64,000 nt of DNA, from NCBI GenBank assembly GCA_029203105.1, contig CP119318.1:3920501-3984500 (forward strand). The letters run 5' to 3'. This document shows, in pieces, positions 1-8,430 of the stretch. Position 1 is the first letter of the stretch; each line of letters begins with the position of its first letter. Source of the stretch: Candidatus Kaistia colombiensis. Lineage in GTDB: Bacteria > Pseudomonadota > Alphaproteobacteria > Rhizobiales > Kaistiaceae. The notes below the pieces were generated by a model. It searched no databases and was not told the origin of the DNA. It worked only from the letters and a program-made list of their open reading frames with translations. A program made the translations under genes and the position numbers.

Positions 1-294
1 GAAGTCCTCGGCGTCCTGCTTGGCCGAGCGGGCGTGTTCCTCGGCGTCCTTGTTGAAGCGATCGAGCTCCATCTTCAGGCCGCTGACCGAAGGCTTCTCG
101 ACGCTGTTGGCATAGGCGATCATGCGCAGCGAGACGGCGAGATCGAGCACCATGGCGGCGAGCAGGCCGTCATCGAGCTGCTGGTCGTCGGCATAGTCCG
201 AGATCAGGTCGTAGAGGGCATCGCGATGCTCTTCATATTCCTCGGCAAAGGCCTCGAAATCCTCGTCGCCGGCGGGCGGGTTCTGATCGGTCAT
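1..294 (-). CDS. Hypothetical acidic protein, 3' end outside the window
   Basis: This is a minus-strand reading frame with 98 codons visible. It begins at ATG 294-292 and runs off the window edge. The product starts MTDQNPPAGDEDF and has a very acidic N-terminus (about residues 9-25), followed by predicted helices with alternating charged residues. No signal peptide or membrane segment is visible. It lies 11 bases downstream of gpt on the same strand, so co-transcription is likely. I do not recognise the family. The frame is supported by codon use and by continuous coding to the edge. Confidence 0.6.
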   Translation of the reverse strand, partial: MTDQNPPAGDEDFEAFAEEYEEHRDALYDLISDYADDQQLDDGLLAAMVLDLAVSLRMIAYANSVEKPSVSGLKMELDRFNKDAEEHARSAKQDAEDF

Positions 295-305
295 TTGATT
301 GTCTC

Positions 306-803
306 CTAGCCGACGATCGGCGGTTGAAAGGCGAGACCCATGTCCCACGGGAAATAGATCCACGTATCCTGTGACACTTCGGTGATGAAGGTGTCGACGA
401 TGGGGCGGCCCATCGGCTTGGAATACAGCGTCGCGTAATGCGCCTTCGGCAGCATCTCGCGCACCAGGCGCGCCGTGCGGCCGGTATCGACCAGATCGTC
501 GATGACGAGCACGCCGGCGCCCTCGCCGCCGCCGAGATCGACGATCTCCTGGCTGACCGGCTTCAGCACCTTCAACTCGCCCTGTTCCTTGTAGTTCTGA
601 TAGGAGGCGACGCAGATCGTCTCGATCATGCGGATGCCGAGTTCACGGGCAACGATCGCCGCCGGCACCAGGCCGCCGCGCGTCACGCAGACGATCGCCT
701 GCCACTTCTGATCCCCGGAAAGGCGCCAGGTCAGCGCCCGCGCATCCCGGTGGAACTGGTCCCAGGATACGGGAAACGCCTTGTCGCTGCGAGCGTCCAC
801 CAT
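306..803 (-). CDS. gpt: Xanthine (guanine) phosphoribosyltransferase
   Basis: This 165-residue purine-salvage enzyme of the type I phosphoribosyltransferase fold transfers phosphoribose from PRPP to xanthine or guanine. The PRPP loop VLVIDDLVDTGRT lies near residues 98-110, and the end WIYFPWDMG is typical of Gpt. I chose ATG 803 because AGGAG lies about seven bases upstream and known homologues start there. The frame stays open a further 22 codons upstream. It sits between the CinA-like gene and an unknown gene, all on the minus strand. Confidence in the family is high. Confidence 0.93.
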   Translation of the reverse strand: MVDARSDKAFPVSWDQFHRDARALTWRLSGDQKWQAIVCVTRGGLVPAAIVARELGIRMIETICVASYQNYKEQGELKVLKPVSQEIVDLGGGEGAGVLVIDDLVDTGRTARLVREMLPKAHYATLYSKPMGRPIVDTFITEVSQDTWIYFPWDMGLAFQPPIVG

Positions 804-899
804 CAAAGTCTCCTGCGCGTGTTGGAAGGCGAACCCTTGGGATGCGGCTCCGCGCCTGGCAATCCGCACATCGGGCGATCCACAGAAAATCCGGTCATA

Positions 900-1658
900 T
901 CAGCCATTCGCCTGCATCATGGCTGCCACCATCGCCTCGACGGCGCGGGCCGCTTCGTCGAGCCGGCTTTCATCGCGCGACCGCAGCACGATGTCGGTCG
1001 CGAACGATCCGTCGAGCATTTTCGGATAGCTGCCGATCGAGACGTCTGGGAACTGGAGCTGGATCTCGCCGAGCTGCTTGGCGATGCGGCCCTCGCCCAT
1101 GCCGACCGGCACGGTGCGCGACAGCATCCTGGCGCCGGTCGGGATCTTGGCGGCGACCTCGTCGAACATCGCCTGCATGATCGACGGCACGCCGGCCATC
1201 ACATGCACGTTGCCGAGCGTAAAACCCGGCGCCTTCGAGACTTTGTTGAGGATCAGGTCGGCGCCGGCCGGGATACGCGCCATGCGCAGCCGGGCCTCGT
1301 TCAACTGCCCGGTCGCGTAGTGGTCGGTCAGGATGGCGACGGCGCGCGGATCGTGATCGATCGTCACACCGAACGCCTTGGCCATCGAATCCGCGGTGAT
1401 GTCGTCATGCGTCGGCCCGATGCCGCCGGTCGAGAAGACGTGGTCGTAGCGGACGCGCAGCGCGTTCACTGCCGCGACGATCTCGTCCTCGATATCCGGC
1501 ACGATCCGCACCTCGCGGATGTCGACGCCGATATTGGTGCAATATTCGGCGATGTAGCCGATGTTCTTGTCCTTGGTCCGTCCCGACAGGATCTCGTCGC
1601 CAATGACGAGGATCGCGGCGGTGACGACAGGCGCGGCTTCCGTGGCGGGTTCAGCCAT
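900..1658 (-). CDS. CinA-family molybdopterin-binding-domain protein
   Basis: The product has 252 residues and consists of the MoCF_biosynth (MogA/MoeA-like) domain found at the N-terminus of CinA proteins. The motifs GDEILSGRTKDKN (about 20-32) and STGGIGPTHDDIT (about 76-88) are diagnostic. It lacks the C-terminal nicotinamide-mononucleotide deamidase domain of full-length CinA, so it is the short 'competence/damage-inducible protein A-like' form common in alphaproteobacteria. Those proteins are linked to nucleotide pyrophosphatase activity, but the substrate here is unknown. It is transcribed toward gpt with about 95 bases between them. Confidence 0.85.
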   Translation of the reverse strand: MAEPATEAAPVVTAAILVIGDEILSGRTKDKNIGYIAEYCTNIGVDIREVRIVPDIEDEIVAAVNALRVRYDHVFSTGGIGPTHDDITADSMAKAFGVTIDHDPRAVAILTDHYATGQLNEARLRMARIPAGADLILNKVSKAPGFTLGNVHVMAGVPSIMQAMFDEVAAKIPTGARMLSRTVPVGMGEGRIAKQLGEIQLQFPDVSIGSYPKMLDGSFATDIVLRSRDESRLDEAARAVEAMVAAMMQANG

Positions 1659-1774
1659 TCACTAACTCCATCGGTCTGGGATGGGTTTAGCGCTCCGCCG
1701 CGGCGCGCTCAAGAGAGCAGCGTCAGGACGGAGCCCCGCTTGCGAAAGATGTCGCCTATAGAGTACAGTAGACC

Positions 1775-2071
1775 ATGATCGAGCTTCTCGAAACGGAAGT
1801 CTTTGCATCCTGGCTTGAAGGCCTACGTGACCTGCGAGCCAGAGCTCGCATTCTTCAGCGGCTCGACCGCCTCCGGCAGGGCAATGCCGGCGACGTACAG
1901 CCCGTAGGCGAGGGCGTCAGCGAACTCCGGATCGATCATGGACCGGGCTACCGGGTCTATTTCGTACGCCGGGGCGCCGTCATGGTCCTGCTGCTTTGCG
2001 GAGGCGACAAGCACTCGCAGAACCGGGATATCCGCGACGCGAAGGTCCTGGCACGGCAATTGTTGGAGTGA
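1775..2071 (+). CDS. RelE/HigB-type toxin of a type II toxin-antitoxin pair
   Basis: This small basic protein of 98 residues belongs to the RelE/ParE superfamily ('addiction module killer protein' group). The core reads ELRIDHGPGYRVYFVRRG (about residues 51-68), followed by a hydrophobic strand and LLCGGDKHSQNRDI. Such toxins are usually ribosome-dependent mRNA interferases. The antitoxin gene starts 5 bases after its stop, giving the toxin-first order of higBA-type modules. Activity has not been shown for this copy. Confidence 0.85.
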   Translation: MIELLETEVFASWLEGLRDLRARARILQRLDRLRQGNAGDVQPVGEGVSELRIDHGPGYRVYFVRRGAVMVLLLCGGDKHSQNRDIRDAKVLARQLLE

Positions 2072-2076
2072 CGAAA

Positions 2077-2376
2077 ATGACCCTCAAGACCTCTCTCTTT
2101 GACCCCACCCGATATCTCGACAGCGAGGAGGCGATACAGGAGTTCCTGATTGCCATGTTCGAGGATGGCAGCCCCGCTGAAATCGCCGCCGCGATCGGCA
2201 CTGTCGCCAAGGCGCGCGGCATGACGCAACTGGCGAAGGAGACCGGGCTGAGCCGCCCCGCGCTCTACAAGGCCCTGAGCGAGGACGGCAATCCGGGGCT
2301 GGATACGATCATGAAGGTGCTCGCGGCCCTCGGTGTCCGGCTCACCGTCGTCCCCAGTCCCGACAAGGCAGCCTGA
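2077..2376 (+). CDS. HTH antitoxin paired with the upstream RelE/HigB-type toxin
   Basis: This is a 99-residue protein with a helix-turn-helix domain in its C-terminal half, seen in MTQLAKETGLSRPALYKALS (about 49-68). It matches the 'putative addiction module antidote' family. I chose ATG 2077 because GGAG lies at 2065-2068 and the start falls just after the toxin stop; the frame is also open upstream inside the toxin gene. Antitoxins of this family normally bind their toxin and repress the shared promoter upstream of the toxin. Confidence 0.85.
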   Translation: MTLKTSLFDPTRYLDSEEAIQEFLIAMFEDGSPAEIAAAIGTVAKARGMTQLAKETGLSRPALYKALSEDGNPGLDTIMKVLAALGVRLTVVPSPDKAA

Positions 2377-2519
2377 TACTTGGCGTCGCGCTGGGCGCTG
2401 CGGCGCGCGAAACCTCTTGTAACTCGACGCCCGATGCGCCAGATCGGGGGCAATCCTTCACGATCAGACTTGTTCCCGCGGCCACGGAATGCTGTGCTAG
2501 CGGAACACGGAGTACCCAA

Positions 2520-3353
2520 ATGGTCACCTATGTCGATGCAGATGCCGCCCCGGTGAAGAATACCGGGCAGATCCGGCTCTACGGTCCGGAAGCGTTCGCG
2601 GCGATGAAGCGCGCCGGGCAACTCGCAGCAGCCTGCCTCGATGGCCTCGCCGACATCGTCAAGCCCGGCGTTCCCACCGACGAGATCGACCGCTTCGTCT
2701 ACGAATTCGGCGCCGACCATGGCGCCCTGCCGGCGACGCTCGGCTATCGCGGCTACACCAAGTCAACCTGCACCTCGATCAACCATGTCGTCTGCCACGG
2801 CATCCCGGACGACAAGCCGCTCAAGGATGGCGACATCGTCAATGTCGACGTCACCTACATCGTCGACGGCTGGTATGGCGATTCCAGCCGGATGTACCTG
2901 GTCGGCGACGTCAAGCGCGCCGCCGTACGGCTGGTCGAAGTCACGTATGAATCGCTGATGCGCGGCATCGCCGCCGTCAAGCCCGGCGCCACCACCGGCG
3001 ACATCGGCTATGCGATCCAGTCCTATGCCGAAGCCGAGCGTTGCAGCGTCGTGCGCGATTTCTGCGGCCATGGCGTCGGCAAGGTCTTCCACGACACGCC
3101 GAACATCCTGCATTACGGCAATCCGGGCGAAGGCGTCGAACTGCGCGCCGGCATGATCTTCACCATCGAGCCGATGATCAATCTCGGCCGGCCGCATGTG
3201 AAGGTGCTGCGCGACGGCTGGACCGCGGTCACCCGCGACCGCTCGCTCTCGGCCCAGTTCGAGCACACGGTCGGCGTCACCGAGACCGGCTGCGAGATCT
3301 TCACCTTGTCGCCGCGCGGCTATACCTGCCCGCCCTACCCGACAGGGGCATGA
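2520..3353 (+). CDS. map: Methionine aminopeptidase, type I
   Basis: This 277-residue cytosolic enzyme removes the N-terminal methionine from new proteins. The five metal ligands are visible as Asp110, Asp121, His184, Glu217 and Glu248, and the substrate-contacting His is His93. They keep the E. coli spacing, shifted by 13 residues. The product lacks the zinc-binding N-terminal extension of longer type I enzymes. Its stop codon overlaps the radC start (ATGA), so the two are translationally coupled. Confidence 0.96.
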   Translation: MVTYVDADAAPVKNTGQIRLYGPEAFAAMKRAGQLAAACLDGLADIVKPGVPTDEIDRFVYEFGADHGALPATLGYRGYTKSTCTSINHVVCHGIPDDKPLKDGDIVNVDVTYIVDGWYGDSSRMYLVGDVKRAAVRLVEVTYESLMRGIAAVKPGATTGDIGYAIQSYAEAERCSVVRDFCGHGVGKVFHDTPNILHYGNPGEGVELRAGMIFTIEPMINLGRPHVKVLRDGWTAVTRDRSLSAQFEHTVGVTETGCEIFTLSPRGYTCPPYPTGA

Positions 3354-4051
3354 GCGGGTTCGACGAGAACCTCGAGAATGTGCCCCATTATTCGGGGCAT
3401 CGGGAACGGCTGAAGGCGCGCTTCCGCGAGAGCGGCCCCGAGGCCATCGCGGACTACGAACTGCTGGAACTGATCCTGTTCCAGGTCGTGCCCCGGCGCG
3501 ACACCAAGCCGATCGCCAAGGCGCTGCTTTCCCGCTTCGGCACGTTTTCCGACGTGCTGGCGGCGCCAGAAGCGCGGCTCGTCGAGATTTCCGGCGTCGG
3601 CGCCTCGGTTGCCACCCATCTGAAGCTCGTCCATGCCGCCGCCACGCGCTATGCCCGTGGCGCGGTGCGCCAGCGTCCCCTGCTCGGTTCCTGGAGCGCG
3701 GTGATCGATTATTGCCGCGCCGCCATGGCCTATGAGGAAAAGGAGCAGTTCCGCATCCTGTTCCTCGACCGCAAGAACGTGCTGATCGCCGACGAGGTGC
3801 AGCAGGTCGGCACGGTCGACCACACGCCGGTCTATCCGCGCGAGGTGGTGAAGCGGGCGCTGGAACTCTCGGCGACCGCCATCGTGCTCGCGCATAACCA
3901 TCCCTCCGGCGACCCGACGCCGTCGCGCGCCGACATCGAGATGACCAAGACCATCGTCGATATCGCCGGCCCGCTCGGCATCGCCGTGCACGATCACATC
4001 ATCGTCGGCCGGCAGGGACACGCCAGTTTTCGCGGCCTCAAGCTGATCTGA
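3350..4051 (+). CDS. radC: RadC-family JAB-domain protein
   Basis: This 233-residue protein has an N-terminal UPF0758/helix-hairpin-helix part (FGTFSDVLAAP...EISGVGASVA, about 63-88) and a C-terminal JAB/MPN metalloprotease-like domain. The JAMM ligand set is complete: His182, His184, Ser192 and Asp195 in HNHPSGDPTPSRAD. Despite the name, a role in DNA repair is not firmly established for this family. The start at 3350 overlaps the map stop by four bases. Its 3' end overlaps the convergent MFS gene by 14 bases. Confidence 0.92.
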   Translation: MSGFDENLENVPHYSGHRERLKARFRESGPEAIADYELLELILFQVVPRRDTKPIAKALLSRFGTFSDVLAAPEARLVEISGVGASVATHLKLVHAAATRYARGAVRQRPLLGSWSAVIDYCRAAMAYEEKEQFRILFLDRKNVLIADEVQQVGTVDHTPVYPREVVKRALELSATAIVLAHNHPSGDPTPSRADIEMTKTIVDIAGPLGIAVHDHIIVGRQGHASFRGLKLI

Positions 4052-5522
4052 CCGAAGCCGGAGCGCTTGCCGGCTTGGAGGCGATGGCGTCGCCGTGCCG
4101 GTCCTCCAGGCTCGCCGCCCCGCCCAGCTCCTCGACCAGCCATGCCGTCACCAGCGCGCCGGCGAGACTGACAACCGCCACCAGCAGCAGCACGGCTTCC
4201 AGCCCGTACTCGGCCCGGATGATCGGCAGCAGGAACGCGCCTAGCGCCGCGCCGACCTTGGCCGCGGCGGACGCGAAGCCGGAACCGGCTCCGCGCAGCT
4301 GGGTGGGAAACAATTCCGCAGGCAGGGCGAAGGTAGTCGAATGCGGCCCGATATTCATGGCGAGGTTGAACAGGACGAAGCCAAGGAACACGGCCATTGC
4401 GCCCGGCCCGGCGGTTCCGCTCGTCCATAGGACGCCGACCAGCACCAGCATGCCGACCGCCATGCCGAGGAAGCCCTGGACCTGCGGGCGAATGTGGCCA
4501 AAGCGCGGGACCACCCAGAAGGCGATCAGGAAGCCGATCAGTAGGAACAGGTCGATCAGCGACGAGCCGCCGATATCGGAGAAATCGGCGGCGACCGGCC
4601 CGCGCGCGCTCTTGCCGAAATGCAGGTCCGCCAGCAGCAGCGGCGTGAACAGGCCGATGCCATAGGAGGCGATGTCCATCAGGAACCATGGCACGCAGGC
4701 GAGCGCGGTGCGGCGGCGATAGCTGCGCCCGAACAGCGCCGCCATGCCCTGGGTCTTCACCGCCTCGGGCGTCCGCGCGACCAGATGCACATTCGCGGCA
4801 GCGGCCTTGCCGACCGCCTCCAGCTTCGCCCTCTCGGCGGGCGCGACAACGGCGATGGCGCGGGCGGCGTCCAGATTTCGCCCCTTGCCCATCAGCCAGC
4901 GCGGGCTTTCCTTCAAAGGCAGGCGCAAAACGAGGAAGAGCATCGGCAGCGCCGCCAGCCCCAGCATGAAGCCGCGCCAGGCGGAAGCACTCTCGACCAG
5001 CCATAGCACCGAGCCGGTCAGCGCCGCCGCGAGCACGAAGCCGACCGCCTGGAAGGCGATGGTGGCGACCATCATCCGGCTGCGCGCCTGGATCGGCATC
5101 CATTCGGCGACATAGGCGCTGCCGACCGGATAGTCGATGCCGACGCCGACGCCGAAGATGAACAGGCCGACCAGCAGCATGTCGGCGCTGCCGGCGAAGA
5201 CGCAGATGAGCGCGCCCAGCGCGATCAGCGCCATATCGAGGATCATCAGCGGCTTGCGGCCGAACCGGTCCGCCAAGGGCCCGCCCAGCAGCGAGCCCGG
5301 CACCGCGCCGAACAGCAACGCCGCGCCGAGCAGCCCCTGCATGGTGGCATCGATGGCGAAGGTCTGCATCAGCAGCGGCATGGCGACGCCAAGCGTGAAG
5401 ACGGAGAAACCGCCGAGCGTGGTGCCGCCCGTCGAGAGCAGCCAGTACCAGCGTTGCGCGAAGCCCATTGGCGCGTGATCCAGCACGGCCAGCATGGCCT
5501 GCTGTTCCGGCGTCTGCGACAT
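4038..5522 (-). CDS. MFS transporter (sugar/organic-acid:H+ symporter-like)
   Basis: This 494-residue inner-membrane protein has about 12 predicted helices. The signature loop GGPLADRFGRKPL lies between helices 2 and 3 (about residues 80-92). ESPRWLMGKGR, at the start of the long central loop, is typical of the sugar porter and aromatic-acid symporter groups. The C-terminus is a hydrophilic Ala/Ser-rich tail. The substrate cannot be read from sequence. It is divergent from sitA across a 246-base regulatory gap and convergent with radC. Confidence 0.85.
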   Translation of the reverse strand: MSQTPEQQAMLAVLDHAPMGFAQRWYWLLSTGGTTLGGFSVFTLGVAMPLLMQTFAIDATMQGLLGAALLFGAVPGSLLGGPLADRFGRKPLMILDMALIALGALICVFAGSADMLLVGLFIFGVGVGIDYPVGSAYVAEWMPIQARSRMMVATIAFQAVGFVLAAALTGSVLWLVESASAWRGFMLGLAALPMLFLVLRLPLKESPRWLMGKGRNLDAARAIAVVAPAERAKLEAVGKAAAANVHLVARTPEAVKTQGMAALFGRSYRRRTALACVPWFLMDIASYGIGLFTPLLLADLHFGKSARGPVAADFSDIGGSSLIDLFLLIGFLIAFWVVPRFGHIRPQVQGFLGMAVGMLVLVGVLWTSGTAGPGAMAVFLGFVLFNLAMNIGPHSTTFALPAELFPTQLRGAGSGFASAAAKVGAALGAFLLPIIRAEYGLEAVLLLVAVVSLAGALVTAWLVEELGGAASLEDRHGDAIASKPASAPASVRSA

Positions 5523-5692
5523 GTCTTACCCCTACGTTCCGCGCACGGCGCGGCGGATTACGGGCCGAGACTGTCGCCGCAGGGGCCCCATTGCAACCTC
5601 CGGGCGTCCGCTATCCCGCGCTTTCGCCCCGTCCCCCGGCTCTTCCCGGCGCCTTGCCCGGCACCGGAACGCAAGGACGCTCAACGCAAGAA

Positions 5693-5713
5693 TTGCGAAT
5701 GATTTGCAATTGC
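5693..5713 (+). promoter_or_regulatory. Mur/Fur-family box 1 upstream of sitA
   Basis: TTGCGAATGATTTGCAATTGC is read here as a candidate operator. It resembles the Mur-responsive sequences of rhizobial sit promoters (TGCAA/TTGCAA half-sites in AT-rich spacers). A near copy starts 41 bases downstream, and both lie within 76 bases of the sitA start. Binding by Mur (manganese-sensing Fur family) is inferred from the regulated gene and the motif. Confidence 0.6.
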
Positions 5714-5733
5714 GATCTAGGCATGCAACTTTG

Positions 5734-5754
5734 TTGCGAATAGTTTGCAATCGC
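5734..5754 (+). promoter_or_regulatory. Mur/Fur-family box 2 upstream of sitA
   Basis: TTGCGAATAGTTTGCAATCGC matches box 1 at 18 of 21 positions. It ends 14 bases before the sitA start and immediately precedes the ribosome-binding site, so a bound repressor would block both transcription and access to the start region. The 41-base centre-to-centre spacing is about four helical turns, which would place the two dimers on the same DNA face. Confidence 0.6.
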
Positions 5755-5768
5755 AGAGAGGAAATCCC

Positions 5769-6698
5769 ATGCTCGACCGCACGCGCCGACGCTTCATCAT
5801 CGCCGTTTCGGGATTGCTGGCGGCGACGATGATGACGCCAGCCGCCCATGCCGCCGAGGATGGCCGGAAGTTCAAGGCGGTGACGACCTTCACGATCATC
5901 GCCGACATGGCGCAGAACGTTGCCGGCGACGCCGCCATCGTGCAGTCGATCACCAAGCCGGGCGCCGAGATCCACAACTACCAGCCGACGCCGCGCGACA
6001 TCGTGAAGGCGCAGGACGCGCAGCTGATCCTTTGGAACGGGCTCGGGCTGGAGCTCTGGTTCGAGAAATTCTTCGCCAATCTGGATGGCGTCCCGCAGGC
6101 GACCGTCTCGGCCGGCGTCGCGCCGATCGGCATCGGCGAGGGGCCCTATTCCGGCAAGCCGAACCCGCATGCCTGGATGTCGCCCGACGCCGCCGTAACC
6201 TATGTCGACAACATCCGCGATGCCTTCGTTGCGCATGACGCGGCCAACGCCGAGGCCTACAAGGCGAATGCCGAAGCCTACAAGGCGAAGATCCGCGCCA
6301 CCGTCGCGCCGATCCGCGACGCGCTCGCCGCCATTCCCGAAGAGAAGCGCTGGCTGGTTTCGAGCGAGGGCGCGTTCAGCTATCTGGCGCGCGACTTCGG
6401 CCTGAAGGAACTCTATCTCTGGCCGATCAATGCCGACCAGCAGGGCACGCCCCAGCAGGTTCGCAAGGTGATCGACGCCGTGCGCGCCAACAACATCCCC
6501 GCCGTCTTCAGCGAGAGCACGATTTCGGCAAGCCCCGCCGAGCAGGTGGCGCGGGAGACGGGCGCAGCCTATGGCGGCGTGCTGTATGTCGACAGTCTCA
6601 GCGAGGCGGACGGTCCGGTGCCGACCTATCTCGACCTGCTGCGCGTCACCTCCGAGACGATCGCCAAGGGAATCGCGCAGAAGGACGCCGCGCAATGA
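5769..6698 (+). CDS. sitA: Periplasmic Mn/Fe-binding protein of the SitABCD transporter
   Basis: This 309-residue cluster A-I (TroA/ZnuA-type) solute-binding protein has a signal peptide (about residues 1-29, cleavage near AHA-AE). The metal site is predicted as His69, His134, Glu249 and Asp275, the His/His/Glu/Asp set of manganese/iron binders. It lacks the His-rich loop of zinc-specific ZnuA. I chose ATG 5769 because GAGAGGAAA precedes it. It is the first gene of sitABCD and its stop overlaps the sitB start. Regulation by two upstream Mur-like boxes is likely. Confidence 0.93.
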   Translation: MLDRTRRRFIIAVSGLLAATMMTPAAHAAEDGRKFKAVTTFTIIADMAQNVAGDAAIVQSITKPGAEIHNYQPTPRDIVKAQDAQLILWNGLGLELWFEKFFANLDGVPQATVSAGVAPIGIGEGPYSGKPNPHAWMSPDAAVTYVDNIRDAFVAHDAANAEAYKANAEAYKAKIRATVAPIRDALAAIPEEKRWLVSSEGAFSYLARDFGLKELYLWPINADQQGTPQQVRKVIDAVRANNIPAVFSESTISASPAEQVARETGAAYGGVLYVDSLSEADGPVPTYLDLLRVTSETIAKGIAQKDAAQ

Positions 6699-7573
6699 AT
6701 GCGCGCGTCGCCTCGCCCATCGCCGCCGCATCCGCCAAAACCGGGGCCGGCATTTCCGTCGCGGATGCCACCGTGACCTATCGCAATGGCCACACGGCCC
6801 TGCGCAACGCCAGCTTCGCCATCCCGACCGGCACCATCACGGCGCTGGTCGGCGTCAATGGCAGCGGCAAGTCGACCCTGTTCAAGGCGATCATGGGATT
6901 CGTGCGCGTCTCGCGTGGCGCAATCACCATCCTCGGCCAGCCGGTCGAGAAGGCACTGAAGCAGAACCTCGTCGCCTATGTGCCGCAGAGCGAGGATGTC
7001 GACTGGAATTTTCCTGTCCTGGTCGAGGACGTCGTCATGATGGGCCGCTACGGCCACATGAACTTCATGCGCATCGCAACCGCCCGCGACCATGCCGCCG
7101 TCAACGAGGCGCTGGAACGGGTCGGCATGGGCGCCATGCGCAAGCGCCAGATCGGCGAGCTTTCCGGCGGCCAGAGGAAGCGCGTCTTCCTCGCCCGCGC
7201 GCTGGCGCAGGATGGCCGCGTCATCCTGCTCGACGAGCCGTTCACCGGCGTCGACGTGCAGACCGAAGGCGCGATCATCGAGCTTCTGCGCGGGCTTCGC
7301 GACGAGGGCCGGGTGATGCTGGTCTCGACCCACAATCTCGGCAGCGTGCCGGAATTCTGCGATCGCGCCGTGCTTTTGAACCGCACCGTGCTGGCGCATG
7401 GCCCGACGCGCGAGACCTTCACCCGCGCCAATCTGGAGAAGACGTTCGGCGGCGTGCTGCGCCATGTCGTGCTCGACGCCGACATCGCCGGCGGCTCGAT
7501 CGATATCCTGACGGACGACGAGAGCCCGCTGCTGCTCCATCCCGCTCCGGAGCGGGCGGAGGCGCGGCCGTGA
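6695..7573 (+). CDS. sitB: Mn/Fe ABC transporter ATP-binding protein
   Basis: This 292-residue ABC ATPase has Walker A GVNGSGKST (53-61), the signature LSGGQRKRVFLARAL, Walker B VILLDEPFTGVD and a switch His in VSTHNLG. SEDVDWNFPVLVEDVV in the Q-loop region is characteristic of the Mn/Zn/Fe transporter subfamily. The start overlaps the sitA stop (ATGA) and the stop overlaps the GTG of sitC, so all four sit genes are translationally coupled. Confidence 0.94.
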   Translation: MNARVASPIAAASAKTGAGISVADATVTYRNGHTALRNASFAIPTGTITALVGVNGSGKSTLFKAIMGFVRVSRGAITILGQPVEKALKQNLVAYVPQSEDVDWNFPVLVEDVVMMGRYGHMNFMRIATARDHAAVNEALERVGMGAMRKRQIGELSGGQRKRVFLARALAQDGRVILLDEPFTGVDVQTEGAIIELLRGLRDEGRVMLVSTHNLGSVPEFCDRAVLLNRTVLAHGPTRETFTRANLEKTFGGVLRHVVLDADIAGGSIDILTDDESPLLLHPAPERAEARP

Positions 7574-8430
7574 CAACATTGCTGCTCGAACCCTTTGGCT
7601 ATGGCTACATGGTCAATGCCATGTGGGTCAGCGCGCTGGTCGGCGGCGTCTGCGCCTTCCTCTCGGCCTATCTGATGCTGAAGGGCTGGTCGCTGATCGG
7701 CGACGCCCTCTCCCATTCGATCGTGCCCGGCGTCGCCGGCGCCTACATGCTGGGCCTGCCCTTTTCCATCGGCGCGTTCTTCTCCGGCGGTCTCGCCGCC
7801 GCCGCCATGCTGTTTTTGAACCAGCGCACCAAGCTGAAGGAAGACGCTATCATCGGGCTGATCTTCACCGGCTTCTTCGGCCTCGGCCTGTTCATGGTGT
7901 CGCTGTCGCCGACCGCTGTGAACATCCAGACCATCGTGCTCGGCAACATCCTCGCCATCACGCCGGAGGATACGCTGCAACTCGCCATCATCGGCTTCGT
8001 CTCGCTCGCCATCCTGCTGGTGAAATGGAAGGACCTGATGGTCACCTTCTTCGACGAGAGCCACGCCCGTTCGATCGGCCTCAACCCGACGGCGCTGAAG
8101 ATCCTGTTCTTCACGCTGCTCTCGGCCTGCACGGTCGCGGCGTTGCAGACCGTCGGCGCCTTTCTGGTCATCGCCATGGTGGTGACGCCCGGCGCCACCG
8201 CCTACCTGCTCACCGACCGCTTCCCGCGCCTGCTTGCAATCAGTGTCGCGGTCGGGGCGCTGACCAGCCTGGTCGGCGCCTATGCCAGCTACTTCCTCGA
8301 CGGCGCCACCGGCGGCATCATCGTCGTGCTGCAGACGCTGATTTTCGCCCTGGCCTTCGTCTTCGCCCCCAAACACGGCCTGCTCGCCGCCCGCCGTCGC
8401 GCCGCCGAAGCGCTGGAGACCGCCGCATGA
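7570..8430 (+). CDS. sitC: Mn/Fe ABC transporter permease (first of two)
   Basis: This 286-residue integral membrane protein of the ABC-3 permease family has about 8 hydrophobic segments. GWSLIGDALSHSIVPGV (about 40-56) is the conserved family signature. The start is GTG at 7570, overlapping the sitB stop as GTGA. This start matches the short cytoplasmic N-terminus of SitC proteins. A second permease follows with a 4-base overlap. Confidence 0.93.
   Translation: MTTLLLEPFGYGYMVNAMWVSALVGGVCAFLSAYLMLKGWSLIGDALSHSIVPGVAGAYMLGLPFSIGAFFSGGLAAAAMLFLNQRTKLKEDAIIGLIFTGFFGLGLFMVSLSPTAVNIQTIVLGNILAITPEDTLQLAIIGFVSLAILLVKWKDLMVTFFDESHARSIGLNPTALKILFFTLLSACTVAALQTVGAFLVIAMVVTPGATAYLLTDRFPRLLAISVAVGALTSLVGAYASYFLDGATGGIIVVLQTLIFALAFVFAPKHGLLAARRRAAEALETAA

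Noticed and set aside
438..1778. Long plus-strand open frame of 446 codons
   Set aside because: It runs antisense to gpt and the CinA-like gene, has no ribosome-binding site or family motifs, and arises from high GC at third codon positions.
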